Source: Nitrosomonadales bacterium (lineage in GTDB: Bacteria > Pseudomonadota > Gammaproteobacteria > Burkholderiales > Gallionellaceae). From it: a stretch of 64,000 nt of DNA. The translations under genes were made by a program, and so were the position numbers. This document shows, in pieces, positions 44,429 to 55,092 of the stretch (positions within the stretch are counted from its first letter, which is position 1; every line of letters starts with the position of its first letter). The stretch is taken from NCBI GenBank assembly GCA_025408405.1, contig JANYJE010000013.1:18490-82489 (forward strand), given 5' to 3'. The notes under the pieces were generated by a model. The model was not told the DNA's origin and did not search any database. It worked only from the letters and a program-made list of their open reading frames with translations.

Positions 44429-45700
44429 ATGCACATCATTCAGCAAGCAGCAGTTAGTGTGGTTAATCAGGTAATGAGTGGGCGCAACCTCAACCAGGTG
44501 TTGAGCGAAGTAGTGAGTGTGCAGGGCGAACTTACCCATCAACAACGCGGAGCATTGACCGACATTAGCTACGGCACGTTGCGTTACTACGGGCAGTTGG
44601 CCAAGATTCTGGATGCTTTGCTGGACAAACCGCTGCAAGACCCACAAATCAGATACATGTTGCTGATTGCGTTATATCAGCTACAGTACACTAAAGCCGC
44701 AGAACACGCAGTGGTTGATCATGCAGTAAGCGCTATTCGTAAACGCAATCCGGCGGCAAGCGGTTTGGTAAATGCTGTACTAAGAAACTACCTGAGAAAT
44801 AAAGATCAGCTTATTCAGGCGGCAATGCAAGCAGAAGAGGGGCGCTACTCATACCCACAATGGTGGATAAATGCGATCAAATCTCAGTATGCTGCACAGG
44901 CAGAGGGAATATTGCTCGCGGGGAATCAACATCCGCCGATGACCTTGCGGATAAATCGCAGGCGCACGACAGCTCTGGAATATCTGAAACTACTAACTCA
45001 ACATGAGATTCATGCTCGAATTGTTGAGCCTAATGCCATCATGCTGGATCACGCAGTAACAGTGAACAAGTTGCCAGGATTTCTCGATGGTCTAGTTTCA
45101 GTTCAGGATGCAGGTGCTCAATACGCTGCGGCCATTCTGGATATTCACGATGGCATGTACGTACTTGATGCATGCGCCGCCCCGGGAGGAAAAAGCGCTC
45201 ATTTACTGGAAATTGCAGAAATCGAACTGGTTTCACTGGACAAAGATGCGCAAAGGTTACAGCGTGTACGCGAAAATATGCAGCGTTTGCAATTGAATGC
45301 CACGCTGGTAGTCGGCGATGCAGTAAAACCAGACAGTTGGTGGAATGGGAAGCTATTTCAACGAATTTTGGCAGACGTGCCCTGCTCTGCTTCCGGTGTG
45401 GTACGCCGCCACCCCGATATTAAATGGCTTAGACGGCCATCGGACATAGAAAATTTTGCGCAACAGCAACAGCAGATATTGGCAGCCTTGTGGCCACTTC
45501 TGGCTGCTGATGGTAAGTTACTCTATGCAACATGTTCCATTTTTGCGCGAGAGAATCAGCAGTCCGTCAATGAGTTTTTAAATCAACACCCAGATGCCAG
45601 GCAACTGCCAATAACGGCGCCAGATGTCAATTACGGACAGATTTTGCCCGATGACCAGCATGATGGATTTTTTTATGCATTGCTGCACAAGCAGGTTTAA
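44429..45700 (+). CDS. rsmB: 16S rRNA (cytosine-967-C5)-methyltransferase RsmB
   Basis: 423-residue rRNA methyltransferase. The N-terminal NusB-like domain (about 1-140) has QVLSEVVSVQGELTHQQRGALTDISYGTLR (in part) and EHAVVDHAV. The SAM domain has LDACAAPGGKSAHLLEI, catalytic ADVPCSASGVVRRHPDIKW and YATCSIFARENQ. Starts one base after the fmt stop. The following DUF4390 gene starts inside its 3' end. Confidence 0.96.
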   Translation: MHIIQQAAVSVVNQVMSGRNLNQVLSEVVSVQGELTHQQRGALTDISYGTLRYYGQLAKILDALLDKPLQDPQIRYMLLIALYQLQYTKAAEHAVVDHAVSAIRKRNPAASGLVNAVLRNYLRNKDQLIQAAMQAEEGRYSYPQWWINAIKSQYAAQAEGILLAGNQHPPMTLRINRRRTTALEYLKLLTQHEIHARIVEPNAIMLDHAVTVNKLPGFLDGLVSVQDAGAQYAAAILDIHDGMYVLDACAAPGGKSAHLLEIAEIELVSLDKDAQRLQRVRENMQRLQLNATLVVGDAVKPDSWWNGKLFQRILADVPCSASGVVRRHPDIKWLRRPSDIENFAQQQQQILAALWPLLAADGKLLYATCSIFARENQQSVNEFLNQHPDARQLPITAPDVNYGQILPDDQHDGFFYALLHKQV

Positions 45701-46307
45701 GGCAAGCTATTTTATGGTGGTAATTGCCATGATATGGCTTGGCATAACCACAGCAAATGCACAGGGAATAGATGTCAGAAGAGCGGAAATCCGCCAGGCG
45801 GAAGATGGATATCAAATCGCAGTAGACTTCAATATCAGCTTATCATTTTATGTAGAGCAGGCATTGATTCGCGGCATTACGTTGAACTTTGTAAGTGAAT
45901 ATAAGCTTACTCGTTCACGTTGGTATTGGCTGAGTGAGGTGGTAGCAAATAGCGAGCAAATAACAAAGCTTTCGTACAGCGCATTGACAAGGCAATATCG
46001 AATTGCGCGAGGCACATTATTTCAAAACTTTGACAGTCTTGAAGAGGCGCTAGTGGTTCTGGGTCACCAGACATCCAGCCCCATGTCGTCTGAGTTATTT
46101 AACTCCAGTAACGGCTATCTTGTTTCACTGCTTAAGAAAGATCCGGTTTATTCCGCCAATGTTCGCATGAGCCTGGATGTCTCGCAGTTGCCCAAACCCC
46201 TGCAAGTCAATGCGCTGGCTGGCGATGACTGGAGTCTGGACTCGGCGGTATATTCCTGGGTAATAACTCCCGCAGCAATAGCGGCAGCCAGGATTACGTT
46301 ACCGTGA
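45675..46307 (+). CDS. DUF4390 domain exported protein
   Basis: About 210-residue protein of the DUF4390 family, typically located between rsmB and ntrY in betaproteobacteria. The signal (SRFKASYFMVVIAMIW, cleaved near ANA) predicts periplasmic location. The body (VRRAEIRQAEDGYQIAVDFN, and SRWYWLSEVVANSEQITKLSY in part) looks beta-rich. I choose ATG 45675 because it gives the signal a basic N terminus; ATG 45714 is an alternative. It overlaps rsmB by 26 bases, and its stop overlaps the ntrY start. Role unknown; a sensory partner of NtrY is a guess from the coupling. Confidence 0.82.
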   Translation: MHCCTSRFKASYFMVVIAMIWLGITTANAQGIDVRRAEIRQAEDGYQIAVDFNISLSFYVEQALIRGITLNFVSEYKLTRSRWYWLSEVVANSEQITKLSYSALTRQYRIARGTLFQNFDSLEEALVVLGHQTSSPMSSELFNSSNGYLVSLLKKDPVYSANVRMSLDVSQLPKPLQVNALAGDDWSLDSAVYSWVITPAAIAAARITLP

Positions 46308-48427
46308 AATATATAATCATAATCAGCGGGGCAATTGGCGTTCTGCTCCTCTACTTGCTGTCTAGCGCCAGCGCAAATACTGATCTGTTCTCACATAATT
46401 ACAGCAGTTTGCTGACACTTACAGGTTTGCTGACCGTTTGTCTGAGTTTGCTCGTGGGATATCAGTTATGGCAGTTGCGCAGAAAACTTAAAGCAAAGGT
46501 ATACGGTGCAAAACTGACTTTGCGCTTAGTTGTTTTTTTCACCTTGTTAGCTATTTTGCCTGGCTTGCTGGTGTATGCCGTTTCAGTGCAATTTCTCGAC
46601 AAAAGCATTGAGTCGTGGTTCGACGTGCGTGTAGAAAAAGCATTGGAGGGCGGCCTGAATCTAGGACGCAGTTCGCTAGAAAATGGATTGCAAGAATTGC
46701 GCAAAAAAGCTCAGTTCGTTTCCCACATGTTAATTGACCAGTCTGCTGAGGAGCGTGCAGCTACATTAAGTAACATGATAGACAAAGAGGCTGCTCAAGA
46801 GGCAGCGTTGTTTAACATTAAAGGGGAGCTACTGAACTCGGCAGCCAGCAATATGCATCAGCTCCTTATACCCGATGCCAAAGTTTTTCAGCAGTTAAGA
46901 CAAAATGGCCAACTCAGTGTTGTAGATACACTGCCAGATAACAGCCTGATCCTGCGGGTTATGGTGATTGTCCGGCCAGTTCACCGGCCAGGTGAAGAAA
47001 GAATTTTGCAATTTGTCCAACCTGTACCCAAGCAATTTTCAGAGGATGCAGAAACAGTCCAGGCGGTTTACCGTGACTATCAGGAGTTATCAATATCGCG
47101 CGTTGGGCTGAAACGCTTGTATGGCATTACCCTAACCTTATCACTGCTGATCGTGTTGCTAAGCGCAGTGTCAGCAGCATTTTTTTTGAGCGCTCGTCTC
47201 AGTGAGCCACTAGTGGCTCTGGCAGAGGGAACGCGAGCCGTGGCACAGGGGAATTTCAGTGGAAAATATCCGATTCAAAGTACCGATGAGCTAGGAGCAT
47301 TGACCGGTCTGTTCAATCAGATGACCGCACAATTATCTGATGCAAAAAAACTTAGTGAGTGGCAACAACGACAGGTAGAGAAAACCAAAGCATATCTGGA
47401 GAGTGTATTAACGCATTTGTCATCAGGTGTACTAGTTGTGGATGAAAAATTGCGCTTACGCTCGGCAAACACCAGCGCTGTACAAATACTGGATGTAGCA
47501 TTGACGGACATGCGAGGTGTTTCATTATTGGCTCTAGCAGAGCAGCATAATCTATTGCGGCCATTTATTGACGAAATACTACAAGCATTTAGCGATACAA
47601 ATCACGTTGAATGGCAACGTCAAATTGAGCGCATGAGCAAAAATGGCAATCAGATTTTGTTGTTGCGTGGTACGCGATTATTCTCGACGGCGGAAGCCGG
47701 CTATGTCGTGGTGTTTGATGACATTACACACCTGCTGCAGGCGGAGAGACAAGCAGCGTGGGGTGAAGTTGCGCGTCGCTTAGCGCATGAAATAAAAAAT
47801 CCGCTCACCCCCATTCAGCTTTCAGCCGAGCGCTTACAGTACAAGTTAAGTGAAAAACTCGAGGAAAGCGATGCAAAACTATTGCATCGGGCGACCCAGA
47901 CCATAGTGAGTCAAGTGGCGGCAATGAAAAACATGGTAACTGAGTTTGCCGATTATGCGCGCTCACCTGCGGCCAAACTTACCAGTCTGGATATGCACCT
48001 GTTGTTGTATGAGGTGTTGGGCCTGTATGAGGCAAACAGCAGTCCAATTACGCAAAAACTAGAGGCCACGCAGACCAGAATTAATGGCGATGCTACGCGG
48101 TTACGCCAGGTTATTCATAATTTGTTGCACAACGCGCATGATGCTTTGCAGAATGTAGCGCAACGAGAAATTATTTTGCTGACGGAAAATATTCCGACTA
48201 GGTTTAAATTAAGCGTATTAGACAATGGCAGCGGATTTCCAGAGCATGTACTGGCCCGTGTATTTGAACCTTATATGACAACTAAAGATAAGGGAACAGG
48301 ATTGGGGTTGCCCATTGTTAAAAAAATTGTGGAAGAACATGGTGGATCTATTCACATAGAGAACAGGCAGACTGGTGGCACATGTGTAAGCATAACATTG
48401 CCGTTAATAGCAGAGGGGGGGCAATGA
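46304..48427 (+). CDS. ntrY: NtrY-like sensor histidine kinase
   Basis: 707-residue membrane kinase. N-terminal hydrophobic segments lie near residues 4-24, 31-52 and 73-92, then a sensory loop of about 180 residues and a further helix near 276-296. A HAMP domain (RLSEPLVALAEGTRAVAQGNFSG), a PAS-like domain (VLTHLSSGVLVVDEKLRL) and HisKA with RRLAHEIKNPLTPIQLSAERLQ (phospho-His, in part) follow. The HATPase has DNGSGFPEHVLARVFEPY and TKDKGTGLGLPIVKKI. NtrY senses nitrogen or redox state in alphaproteobacteria; the ligand here is unknown. Stop and ntrX start overlap, so the two are coupled. Confidence 0.9.
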   Translation: MKYIIIISGAIGVLLLYLLSSASANTDLFSHNYSSLLTLTGLLTVCLSLLVGYQLWQLRRKLKAKVYGAKLTLRLVVFFTLLAILPGLLVYAVSVQFLDKSIESWFDVRVEKALEGGLNLGRSSLENGLQELRKKAQFVSHMLIDQSAEERAATLSNMIDKEAAQEAALFNIKGELLNSAASNMHQLLIPDAKVFQQLRQNGQLSVVDTLPDNSLILRVMVIVRPVHRPGEERILQFVQPVPKQFSEDAETVQAVYRDYQELSISRVGLKRLYGITLTLSLLIVLLSAVSAAFFLSARLSEPLVALAEGTRAVAQGNFSGKYPIQSTDELGALTGLFNQMTAQLSDAKKLSEWQQRQVEKTKAYLESVLTHLSSGVLVVDEKLRLRSANTSAVQILDVALTDMRGVSLLALAEQHNLLRPFIDEILQAFSDTNHVEWQRQIERMSKNGNQILLLRGTRLFSTAEAGYVVVFDDITHLLQAERQAAWGEVARRLAHEIKNPLTPIQLSAERLQYKLSEKLEESDAKLLHRATQTIVSQVAAMKNMVTEFADYARSPAAKLTSLDMHLLLYEVLGLYEANSSPITQKLEATQTRINGDATRLRQVIHNLLHNAHDALQNVAQREIILLTENIPTRFKLSVLDNGSGFPEHVLARVFEPYMTTKDKGTGLGLPIVKKIVEEHGGSIHIENRQTGGTCVSITLPLIAEGGQ

Positions 48428-49047
48428 CGACCAAAGAAATACTGGTAGTAGACGATGAAATCGGCATACGTGAATTACTCTCTGAAATTCTGTTTGACGA
48501 AGGATATCGCGTTCATCTTGCAGAAAATGCACAGCAAGCGCGAGAATTCCGCGCGCAGCAAACACCGAATCTAGTGTTACTGGATATCTGGATGCCTGAC
48601 ACAGATGGGCTTGTTTTGCTCAAGGAGTGGGTTGACCAAGGTTTGTTAACTATGCCGGTAATAATGATGTCAGGGCACGGTACGATTGAAACAGCATTGG
48701 AAGCAACACGAATTGGTGCGGCGGATTTTCTAGAAAAACCAATAGCCTTGCAGAAGCTACTCAAAACAGTGGCCCAAGTCATTCAACAGGGAGCAAAGCC
48801 CAAGACTCAAGTGGAAGGGCAAACACAGAACTATGATGAACCTAGCTTGCCACTATTTCACCTGCCGCTAGATTTACCTTTGCGCGAAGCGCGAGAGCAT
48901 TTCGACAACCTCTATTTTAATTATCAAATGAACAAGGAAAACGGAAATGTAACTCGTGTAGCAGACAACATAGGCATTGAACGCACACACTTATACCGCA
49001 AGCTAAAACAACTAGGTATAAAAATGACGAAAAAACACACAGATTGA
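48424..49047 (+). CDS. ntrX: NtrX-like response regulator without AAA+ domain
   Basis: 207-residue regulator. The receiver domain (1-120) has ILVVDDEIGIRELLSEIL, phospho-acceptor Asp54 in LVLLDIWMPDTDG, SGHGTIETAL and Lys105 in FLEKPI. After a linker, a Fis-type helix-turn-helix ends the protein (GNVTRVADNIGIERTHLYRKLKQLG). The roughly 240-residue sigma-54-activating AAA+ domain of standard NtrX (about 450 residues) is absent, with no frameshift seen to explain it. It therefore cannot activate sigma-54 directly; it may act as a repressor or sigma-70 regulator. The ATG overlaps the ntrY stop after a seven-G tract. Confidence 0.85.
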   Translation: MTTKEILVVDDEIGIRELLSEILFDEGYRVHLAENAQQAREFRAQQTPNLVLLDIWMPDTDGLVLLKEWVDQGLLTMPVIMMSGHGTIETALEATRIGAADFLEKPIALQKLLKTVAQVIQQGAKPKTQVEGQTQNYDEPSLPLFHLPLDLPLREAREHFDNLYFNYQMNKENGNVTRVADNIGIERTHLYRKLKQLGIKMTKKHTD

Positions 49048-49122
49048 TGACATTTGCGTCCAATAAGCCCTAAAGATCCGAACAATTAATTAATGCGGCT
49101 AGATGGCAGGTTATGGCCGGAG

Positions 49123-49151
49123 TTGCCCAAAACAGGGCGGTACGGCATAAT
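49123..49151 (+). promoter_or_regulatory. Candidate promoter for the tkt-gap unit
   Basis: TTGCCC, 17 bases, then CATAAT, in the 165-base gap between ntrX and tkt. It is the best -35/-10 pair I could find there and leaves about a 55-base leader. A weak inverted repeat (GCCC...GGGC) overlaps it. No terminator for the ntrX transcript was seen in this gap. Confidence 0.35.
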
Positions 49152-49212
49152 TACACATTTGTAGTATAAAAATAATTTAGCCCGTTAAGGGACGATCTTA
49201 GGAGGCTGTAAA

Positions 49213-51228
49213 ATGGCTATGGCGCGAAATGTAAAACCCCCAAAGTTTAATGATGTGACAGGTGCGATTCGCGCTTTAGCGATGGATGCAGTGCAAAAGG
49301 CTAATTCTGGCCATCCAGGCGCACCTATGGGTATGGCGGAAATCGCTGAGGCACTGTGGAATCACCACCTGCGCCATAACCCGGCGAATCCTAAATGGGC
49401 AGATCGCGATCGTTTTGTACAATCGAATGGTCATGGCTCCATGCTTATCTATGCGCTGTTGCATCTGACAGGCTACGATTTGCCTCTGGAGGAGCTAAAG
49501 CGCTTCCGCCAAATGCATTCCAAGACACCCGGCCACCCAGAATATGGCTATACCGTGGGTGTTGAAACCACAACAGGTCCTTTAGGTCAGGGCATCACCA
49601 ACGCCGTGGGTATGGCGATGGCAGAAAAATTGCTGGCAAATGAATTTAACCGTCCCGGGCATGAAATTGTTAACCACCACACTTACGTATTCATGGGCGA
49701 TGGTTGCCTGATGGAGGGTATTTCACACGAAGCCTGTGCCTTGGCGGGTACTTGGGGTCTGGGCAAGCTGATCGCATTCTGGGATGACAATGACATCTCT
49801 ATCGATGGACATGTAGGCGGCTGGTTTACAGACAACACGCCCAAGCGTTTTGAAGCTTATGGCTGGCACGTAATTGCCGATGTGGAAGGTCATGATTCCG
49901 CAGAGCTTGATGCGGCAATCAAAGCCGCTAAGGCGGTAACGGACAAGCCAACACTGATTTGCTGCAAGACCATAATCGGAGCCGGCTCCCCAAACAAGGA
50001 AGGAACGCATGACGTTCACGGCGCGGCACTGGGTGATGCGGAAATTGCGGCTACACGTGCGCATATTGGCTGGAACTATCCACCGTTTGAAATTCCGGCA
50101 CACGTTTACCAAGCTTGGGATGCACGCACCAAAGGTGCAGGCATGGAAAAGTTGTGGAATAATAATTTTGCCGAGTATCGTGCAAAATATCCAGAAGAGG
50201 CAGCAGAGTTTGAGCGCCGCATGAAGGGCGATTTACCGGCTAACTGGACGAAACACGCAGCAGAAGTTATGAAGCAAATTAATGAGAAGGCGGAAACAAT
50301 CGCTACGCGTAAGGCTTCTCAAAATGCAATTAATGCGCTCGTTCCCGCGCTGCCAGAATTTTTGGGAGGATCGGCTGATCTGACAGGTTCGAATCTGACA
50401 AACTGGACAGGTGCCAAGCACGTGCACGGTACCAAGCCAGGCAACTACATTAGCTACGGCGTGCGCGAATTTGGCATGTCACACATCATGAACGGTATGG
50501 CGTTGCACGGTGGCTTGATGCCTTTCGGCGGTACCTTCCTGATGTTCTCGGAATATGCGCGCAATGCGTTGCGCATGTCGGCTTTGATGAAGCAGCGCGT
50601 GATCTATGTGTTTACCCATGACTCCATCGGTCTGGGTGAAGACGGTCCGACTCATCAACCGGTAGAGCAAACGACCACATTGCGTTATATCCCGAACATG
50701 GATGTATGGCGCCCATGCGACACAGTGGAATCAGCGGCATCCTGGATTAACGCGGTAGAGCGCAAGACTGGGCCATCCTCACTGATATTCAGCCGCCAAA
50801 ACCTGAATTTCCAGAAGCGCGATGCCGCGCAGATGGCGAATGTTCGCAAAGGTGGCTATGTACTGTCAGAGGCTGGTAACAGCAAGGCGCAGGCCATTAT
50901 TATTGCAACGGGTTCGGAAGTTGCACTGGCAATCGAAGCTCAAAAAATTCTGGCACAGGAAGGTATTCATGTACGCGTAGTTTCCATGCCATCCACCAAC
51001 GTTTTTGATCGCCAGGATCAGGCTTACAAAGATAGCGTATTGACTAAAGGTGTGAAGCGAGTAGCCGTGGAAGCCGGTGTAACCGGCTTTTGGCATAAAT
51101 ATGTCGGGCTGGAAGGCGCTGTCATCGGCATGGATTGTTTTGGTGAATCCGCACCAGCGGGAGAGCTGTTTAAACACTTCGGTTTTACCACAGAGAATGT
51201 AGTGAAGACCGTTAAAAGCATACTGTAA
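49213..51228 (+). CDS. tkt: Transketolase
   Basis: 671-residue thiamine diphosphate enzyme. In the Calvin cycle it moves two-carbon units to make xylulose 5-phosphate, erythrose 4-phosphate and ribose 5-phosphate. [20 protein letters not shown], the ThDP motif [46 protein letters not shown] and a C-terminal domain with [13 protein letters not shown]-like sequence. Strong ribosome binding site (AGGAGG) seven bases before ATG 49213. It leads tkt-gap-pgk-pyk-fba, the Calvin/glycolysis cluster also named cbbT in autotrophs. Confidence 0.97.
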   Translation: MAMARNVKPPKFNDVTGAIRALAMDAVQKANSGHPGAPMGMAEIAEALWNHHLRHNPANPKWADRDRFVQSNGHGSMLIYALLHLTGYDLPLEELKRFRQMHSKTPGHPEYGYTVGVETTTGPLGQGITNAVGMAMAEKLLANEFNRPGHEIVNHHTYVFMGDGCLMEGISHEACALAGTWGLGKLIAFWDDNDISIDGHVGGWFTDNTPKRFEAYGWHVIADVEGHDSAELDAAIKAAKAVTDKPTLICCKTIIGAGSPNKEGTHDVHGAALGDAEIAATRAHIGWNYPPFEIPAHVYQAWDARTKGAGMEKLWNNNFAEYRAKYPEEAAEFERRMKGDLPANWTKHAAEVMKQINEKAETIATRKASQNAINALVPALPEFLGGSADLTGSNLTNWTGAKHVHGTKPGNYISYGVREFGMSHIMNGMALHGGLMPFGGTFLMFSEYARNALRMSALMKQRVIYVFTHDSIGLGEDGPTHQPVEQTTTLRYIPNMDVWRPCDTVESAASWINAVERKTGPSSLIFSRQNLNFQKRDAAQMANVRKGGYVLSEAGNSKAQAIIIATGSEVALAIEAQKILAQEGIHVRVVSMPSTNVFDRQDQAYKDSVLTKGVKRVAVEAGVTGFWHKYVGLEGAVIGMDCFGESAPAGELFKHFGFTTENVVKTVKSIL

Positions 51229-52254
<1,026 letters not shown>

Positions 52255-52267
52255 TTGTTTGAACCCG

Positions 52268-52299
52268 GGGCTGGCATCTCTGCCAGCCCTTTGTTTTTT
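52268..52299 (+). terminator. Intrinsic terminator between gap and pgk
   Basis: Perfect 9-bp stem GGGCTGGCA / TGCCAGCCC with a TCTC loop (52268-52289), followed by TTTGTTTTTT. It sits 13 bases after the gap stop and about 20 bases before pgk, so it should uncouple or reduce transcription into pgk. Confidence 0.9.
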
Positions 52300-52319
52300 G
52301 TATGTTCAAAGGAAACAAC

Positions 52320-53516
52320 ATGTCTGTTATTAAAATGGCCGATCTGGATTTGAAGGGCAAGCGTGTGCTGATTCGCGCCGACCTCAACGTTCCAGTCAAG
52401 GACGGAAAAGTTACCTCAGATGCAAGAATTACTGCGTCCATGGCTACCATCAACCATGCTTTAAAAGCCGGTGCCCGCGTGATGGTCACATCGCATCTGG
52501 GGCGCCCGGAAGAAGGCGTATATTCCGAAGAAAATTCCCTCAAGCCAGTTGCTGCCGTCATCTCGGCAAAGATAGGTAAACCAGTGCGCCTGATTAAAGA
52601 TTGGGTAGATGGCGGCTTTGAAGTGGCTGCGGGAGAACTGGTGTTGCTGGAAAACTGTCGTTTTAACAAGGGCGAGAAAAAGAGCCTGGATGAAACAGCA
52701 AAGAAATATGCAGCCTTGTGCGACGTATTTGTAATGGATGCCTTTGGCACCGCACACCGTGCTGAGGCGTCTACTCATGGCGTGGCTAAATATGCTCCAG
52801 TGGCCTGCGCAGGCATACTGCTGACAGAAGAACTGGAAGCTTTAACCAAGGCGTTGCTGAACCCGGCGCGACCAATGGTCGCGATCGTTGGCGGATCAAA
52901 AGTGTCCACCAAACTGACGGTGCTGGAATCATTGTCGGAAAAATGCGAGCAGCTGGTGGTTGGTGGCGGTATCGCGAATACCTTCCTCAAAGCCGTGGGA
53001 AAACCTGTCGGCAAGTCTTTGTGTGAAGACGACCTGGTTCCAACAGCGCAGGCCTTGATGAAAAAGATGACCGCGCGTGGCGCGACTATCCCCATTGCAA
53101 CAGATGTGGTTGTAGGCACAGAAGCACCTTTCCTGCCTGGCAAAGAAAACACCCCTGCAATCCTGAAAAACGCCAATGATGTTGCCGAAAACGAAATGAT
53201 TTTCGATATTGGTCCCAAGTCGGCTCAGGAAATTGCTGACATCATCATGAAGGCTGGCACTGTTGTGTGGAATGGCCCAGTTGGAGTATTCGAGTTTGAC
53301 CAATTTGGCGAAGGCACCAAAACTATAGCCATGGCCATAGCCAAGACCAAGGCTTTCACGCTGGCGGGCGGTGGCGACACTATTGCGGCAATTCAGAAGT
53401 ACGACATTTTTGACAAAGTTTCATACATTTCGACTGCTGGAGGCGCCTTCCTGGAATTCCTCGAAGGCAAAACATTGCCGGCAGTGGAAATTCTGGAGCA
53501 GCGTGCTGCCAAGTAA
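52320..53516 (+). CDS. pgk: Phosphoglycerate kinase
   Basis: 398-residue enzyme that phosphorylates 3-phosphoglycerate with ATP in the Calvin cycle, the direct step after RuBis[24 protein letters not shown] (in part), [36 protein letters not shown] and [13 protein letters not shown] 52320 is preceded by AAAGGAAAC; the track start 52302 is an upstream in-frame ATG without a better site, so I reject it. Confidence 0.97.
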   Translation: MSVIKMADLDLKGKRVLIRADLNVPVKDGKVTSDARITASMATINHALKAGARVMVTSHLGRPEEGVYSEENSLKPVAAVISAKIGKPVRLIKDWVDGGFEVAAGELVLLENCRFNKGEKKSLDETAKKYAALCDVFVMDAFGTAHRAEASTHGVAKYAPVACAGILLTEELEALTKALLNPARPMVAIVGGSKVSTKLTVLESLSEKCEQLVVGGGIANTFLKAVGKPVGKSLCEDDLVPTAQALMKKMTARGATIPIATDVVVGTEAPFLPGKENTPAILKNANDVAENEMIFDIGPKSAQEIADIIMKAGTVVWNGPVGVFEFDQFGEGTKTIAMAIAKTKAFTLAGGGDTIAAIQKYDIFDKVSYISTAGGAFLEFLEGKTLPAVEILEQRAAK

Positions 53517-53563
53517 TTCGCATACTGCAGCGATTGTTGCAGAAAAATATTTAAAAATAAACC

Positions 53564-55003
53564 ATGCTACGTAGAACAAAAATTGTTGCAACCCTAGGGC
53601 CCGCTTCCAGCAGCCAGAAAGTGCTGGAGCAGCTTATTAGTGCCGGGGTTGATTTGGTGCGCATGAACTTTTCGCATGGCACAGCGCAAGATCACATGGC
53701 TAGGGCAGAGACGGTACGTGCCGCAGCCAGGGCGTGTGGGCGCGTAGTGGGTATTCTGGCTGACCTGCAGGGCCCGAAAATTCGTGTGCGCAAGTTTGAA
53801 AATGACAAGATCATATTGAACCCTGGCGACACGTTTATTCTGGATGCCGAATGGGATGCACTGGGTAACCAGGAGCGTGTAGGTCTGGATTATAAAGAGT
53901 TGCCCAAAGATGTCAGCAAAGGTTCGGTACTGTTGCTGAATGACGGCATGCTTGAATTTGATGTGGTTGAAGTCAAAGGGAGCGAGATTGTTTGCAAGGT
54001 GGTTCGCGGCGGTGTGTTGTCAAACAACAAAGGTATCAACCGCAAGGGCGGAGGATTAACCGCTCCGGCACTGACTGAAAAGGATATGGAAGACATCAAG
54101 ACAGCCGCACTGATCAAGGCGGATTATCTGGCTGTCTCCTTCCCACGCTCGGCTGATGACATGAAATTGGCGCGCAAGCTGATGCATGAAGCCGGCGGCA
54201 AGAGCCTGATGATGGCCAAAATTGAGCGTGCGGAGGCCATTCCGGTGCTGGGCGAGATTATCGACGCGTCAGATGCCATTATGGTGGCGCGTGGCGATTT
54301 GTCCGTGGAGGTGGGTGATGCGGCGGTGCCGGGCTTGCAGAAGCGCATGATCAAAATGGCGCGCGCGCGCAACAAGCTCGTTATCACTGCAACGCAGATG
54401 ATGGAATCCATGATCACCAACCCGATTCCAACCCGCGCAGAAGTCTCTGACGTGGCGAATGCGGTGCTGGATGGAACCGATGCGGTAATGCTGTCAGCTG
54501 AAACGGCGGTGGGTGATTACCCAGTAGAAACCATAGAAGCCATGGTACGCATCTGCCTGAAAGCCGAGCAGGAGGTGGAAGAAAGCGAGATAGATCGACG
54601 CCTGACTCACACCAAATTCTCACGCATAGATCAGTCTATTGCTATGTCGGCCTTATATGCAGCATCGCACTTCAAGGTGAAGGCGATTGTTTCATTGACA
54701 CAGTCAGGATCAACCACGCTGTGGATGTCGCGGATGAATGCGGGTGTACCGATTTTTGCATTAACTCCGATAGATTCAACGCTAAGTAAGGTGACTCTGT
54801 TTAGCGGAGTACACCCTATCGCCTTCAATCTTGAATCCAAGTTTCCATCGGAAGTGTTGCGTGCAGCGGAAGATGAGCTGGTTCGGCTGGGGCTGGTAAA
54901 AGAAGGTGACATGATGGTGATGACTATAGGCGAAGCCATAGGCAAAAGCGGCCACACAAACACCATGAAAATAGTGCGAGTAGGCGATCACCGTGCTGAG
55001 TAA
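53564..55003 (+). CDS. pyk: Pyruvate kinase
   Basis: 479-residue glycolytic enzyme making pyruvate and ATP from phosphoenolpyruvate, giving fixed carbon an outlet. TKIVATLGPASSS start, VRMNFSHG, ADLQGPKIRVRKF, KIERAEAI, IMVARGDLSVEVG, ATQMMESMITNPIPTRAEVSDVANAVLDG (in part), SAETAVGDYP and a C-terminal allosteric domain. Its place between pgk and fba matches other betaproteobacteria. Confidence 0.96.
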   Translation: MLRRTKIVATLGPASSSQKVLEQLISAGVDLVRMNFSHGTAQDHMARAETVRAAARACGRVVGILADLQGPKIRVRKFENDKIILNPGDTFILDAEWDALGNQERVGLDYKELPKDVSKGSVLLLNDGMLEFDVVEVKGSEIVCKVVRGGVLSNNKGINRKGGGLTAPALTEKDMEDIKTAALIKADYLAVSFPRSADDMKLARKLMHEAGGKSLMMAKIERAEAIPVLGEIIDASDAIMVARGDLSVEVGDAAVPGLQKRMIKMARARNKLVITATQMMESMITNPIPTRAEVSDVANAVLDGTDAVMLSAETAVGDYPVETIEAMVRICLKAEQEVEESEIDRRLTHTKFSRIDQSIAMSALYAASHFKVKAIVSLTQSGSTTLWMSRMNAGVPIFALTPIDSTLSKVTLFSGVHPIAFNLESKFPSEVLRAAEDELVRLGLVKEGDMMVMTIGEAIGKSGHTNTMKIVRVGDHRAE

Positions 55004-55008
55004 AGGGT

Positions 55009-55027
55009 TGAACCCGGATCGGGTTCA
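55009..55027. other. Inverted repeat between pyk and fba
   Basis: TGAACCCGGATCGGGTTCA is a perfect palindrome: eight-base arms and a GAT centre. It lies five bases after the pyk stop. No T-run follows on either strand, so it is not a typical intrinsic terminator. It may be an operator or an mRNA-stabilising hairpin. Function undetermined. Confidence 0.7.
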
Positions 55028-55092
55028 CTCGTACACTTACGGTTTAATGTTTGGTTGATTGAATAATTTAATTAGTTTAGAAGGGGTAGAAA

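Noticed and set aside
49048-49212. Possible tRNA or small gene between ntrX and tkt
   Set aside because: No cloverleaf, no T-loop sequence and no open frame with a ribosome site; only a weak promoter candidate.
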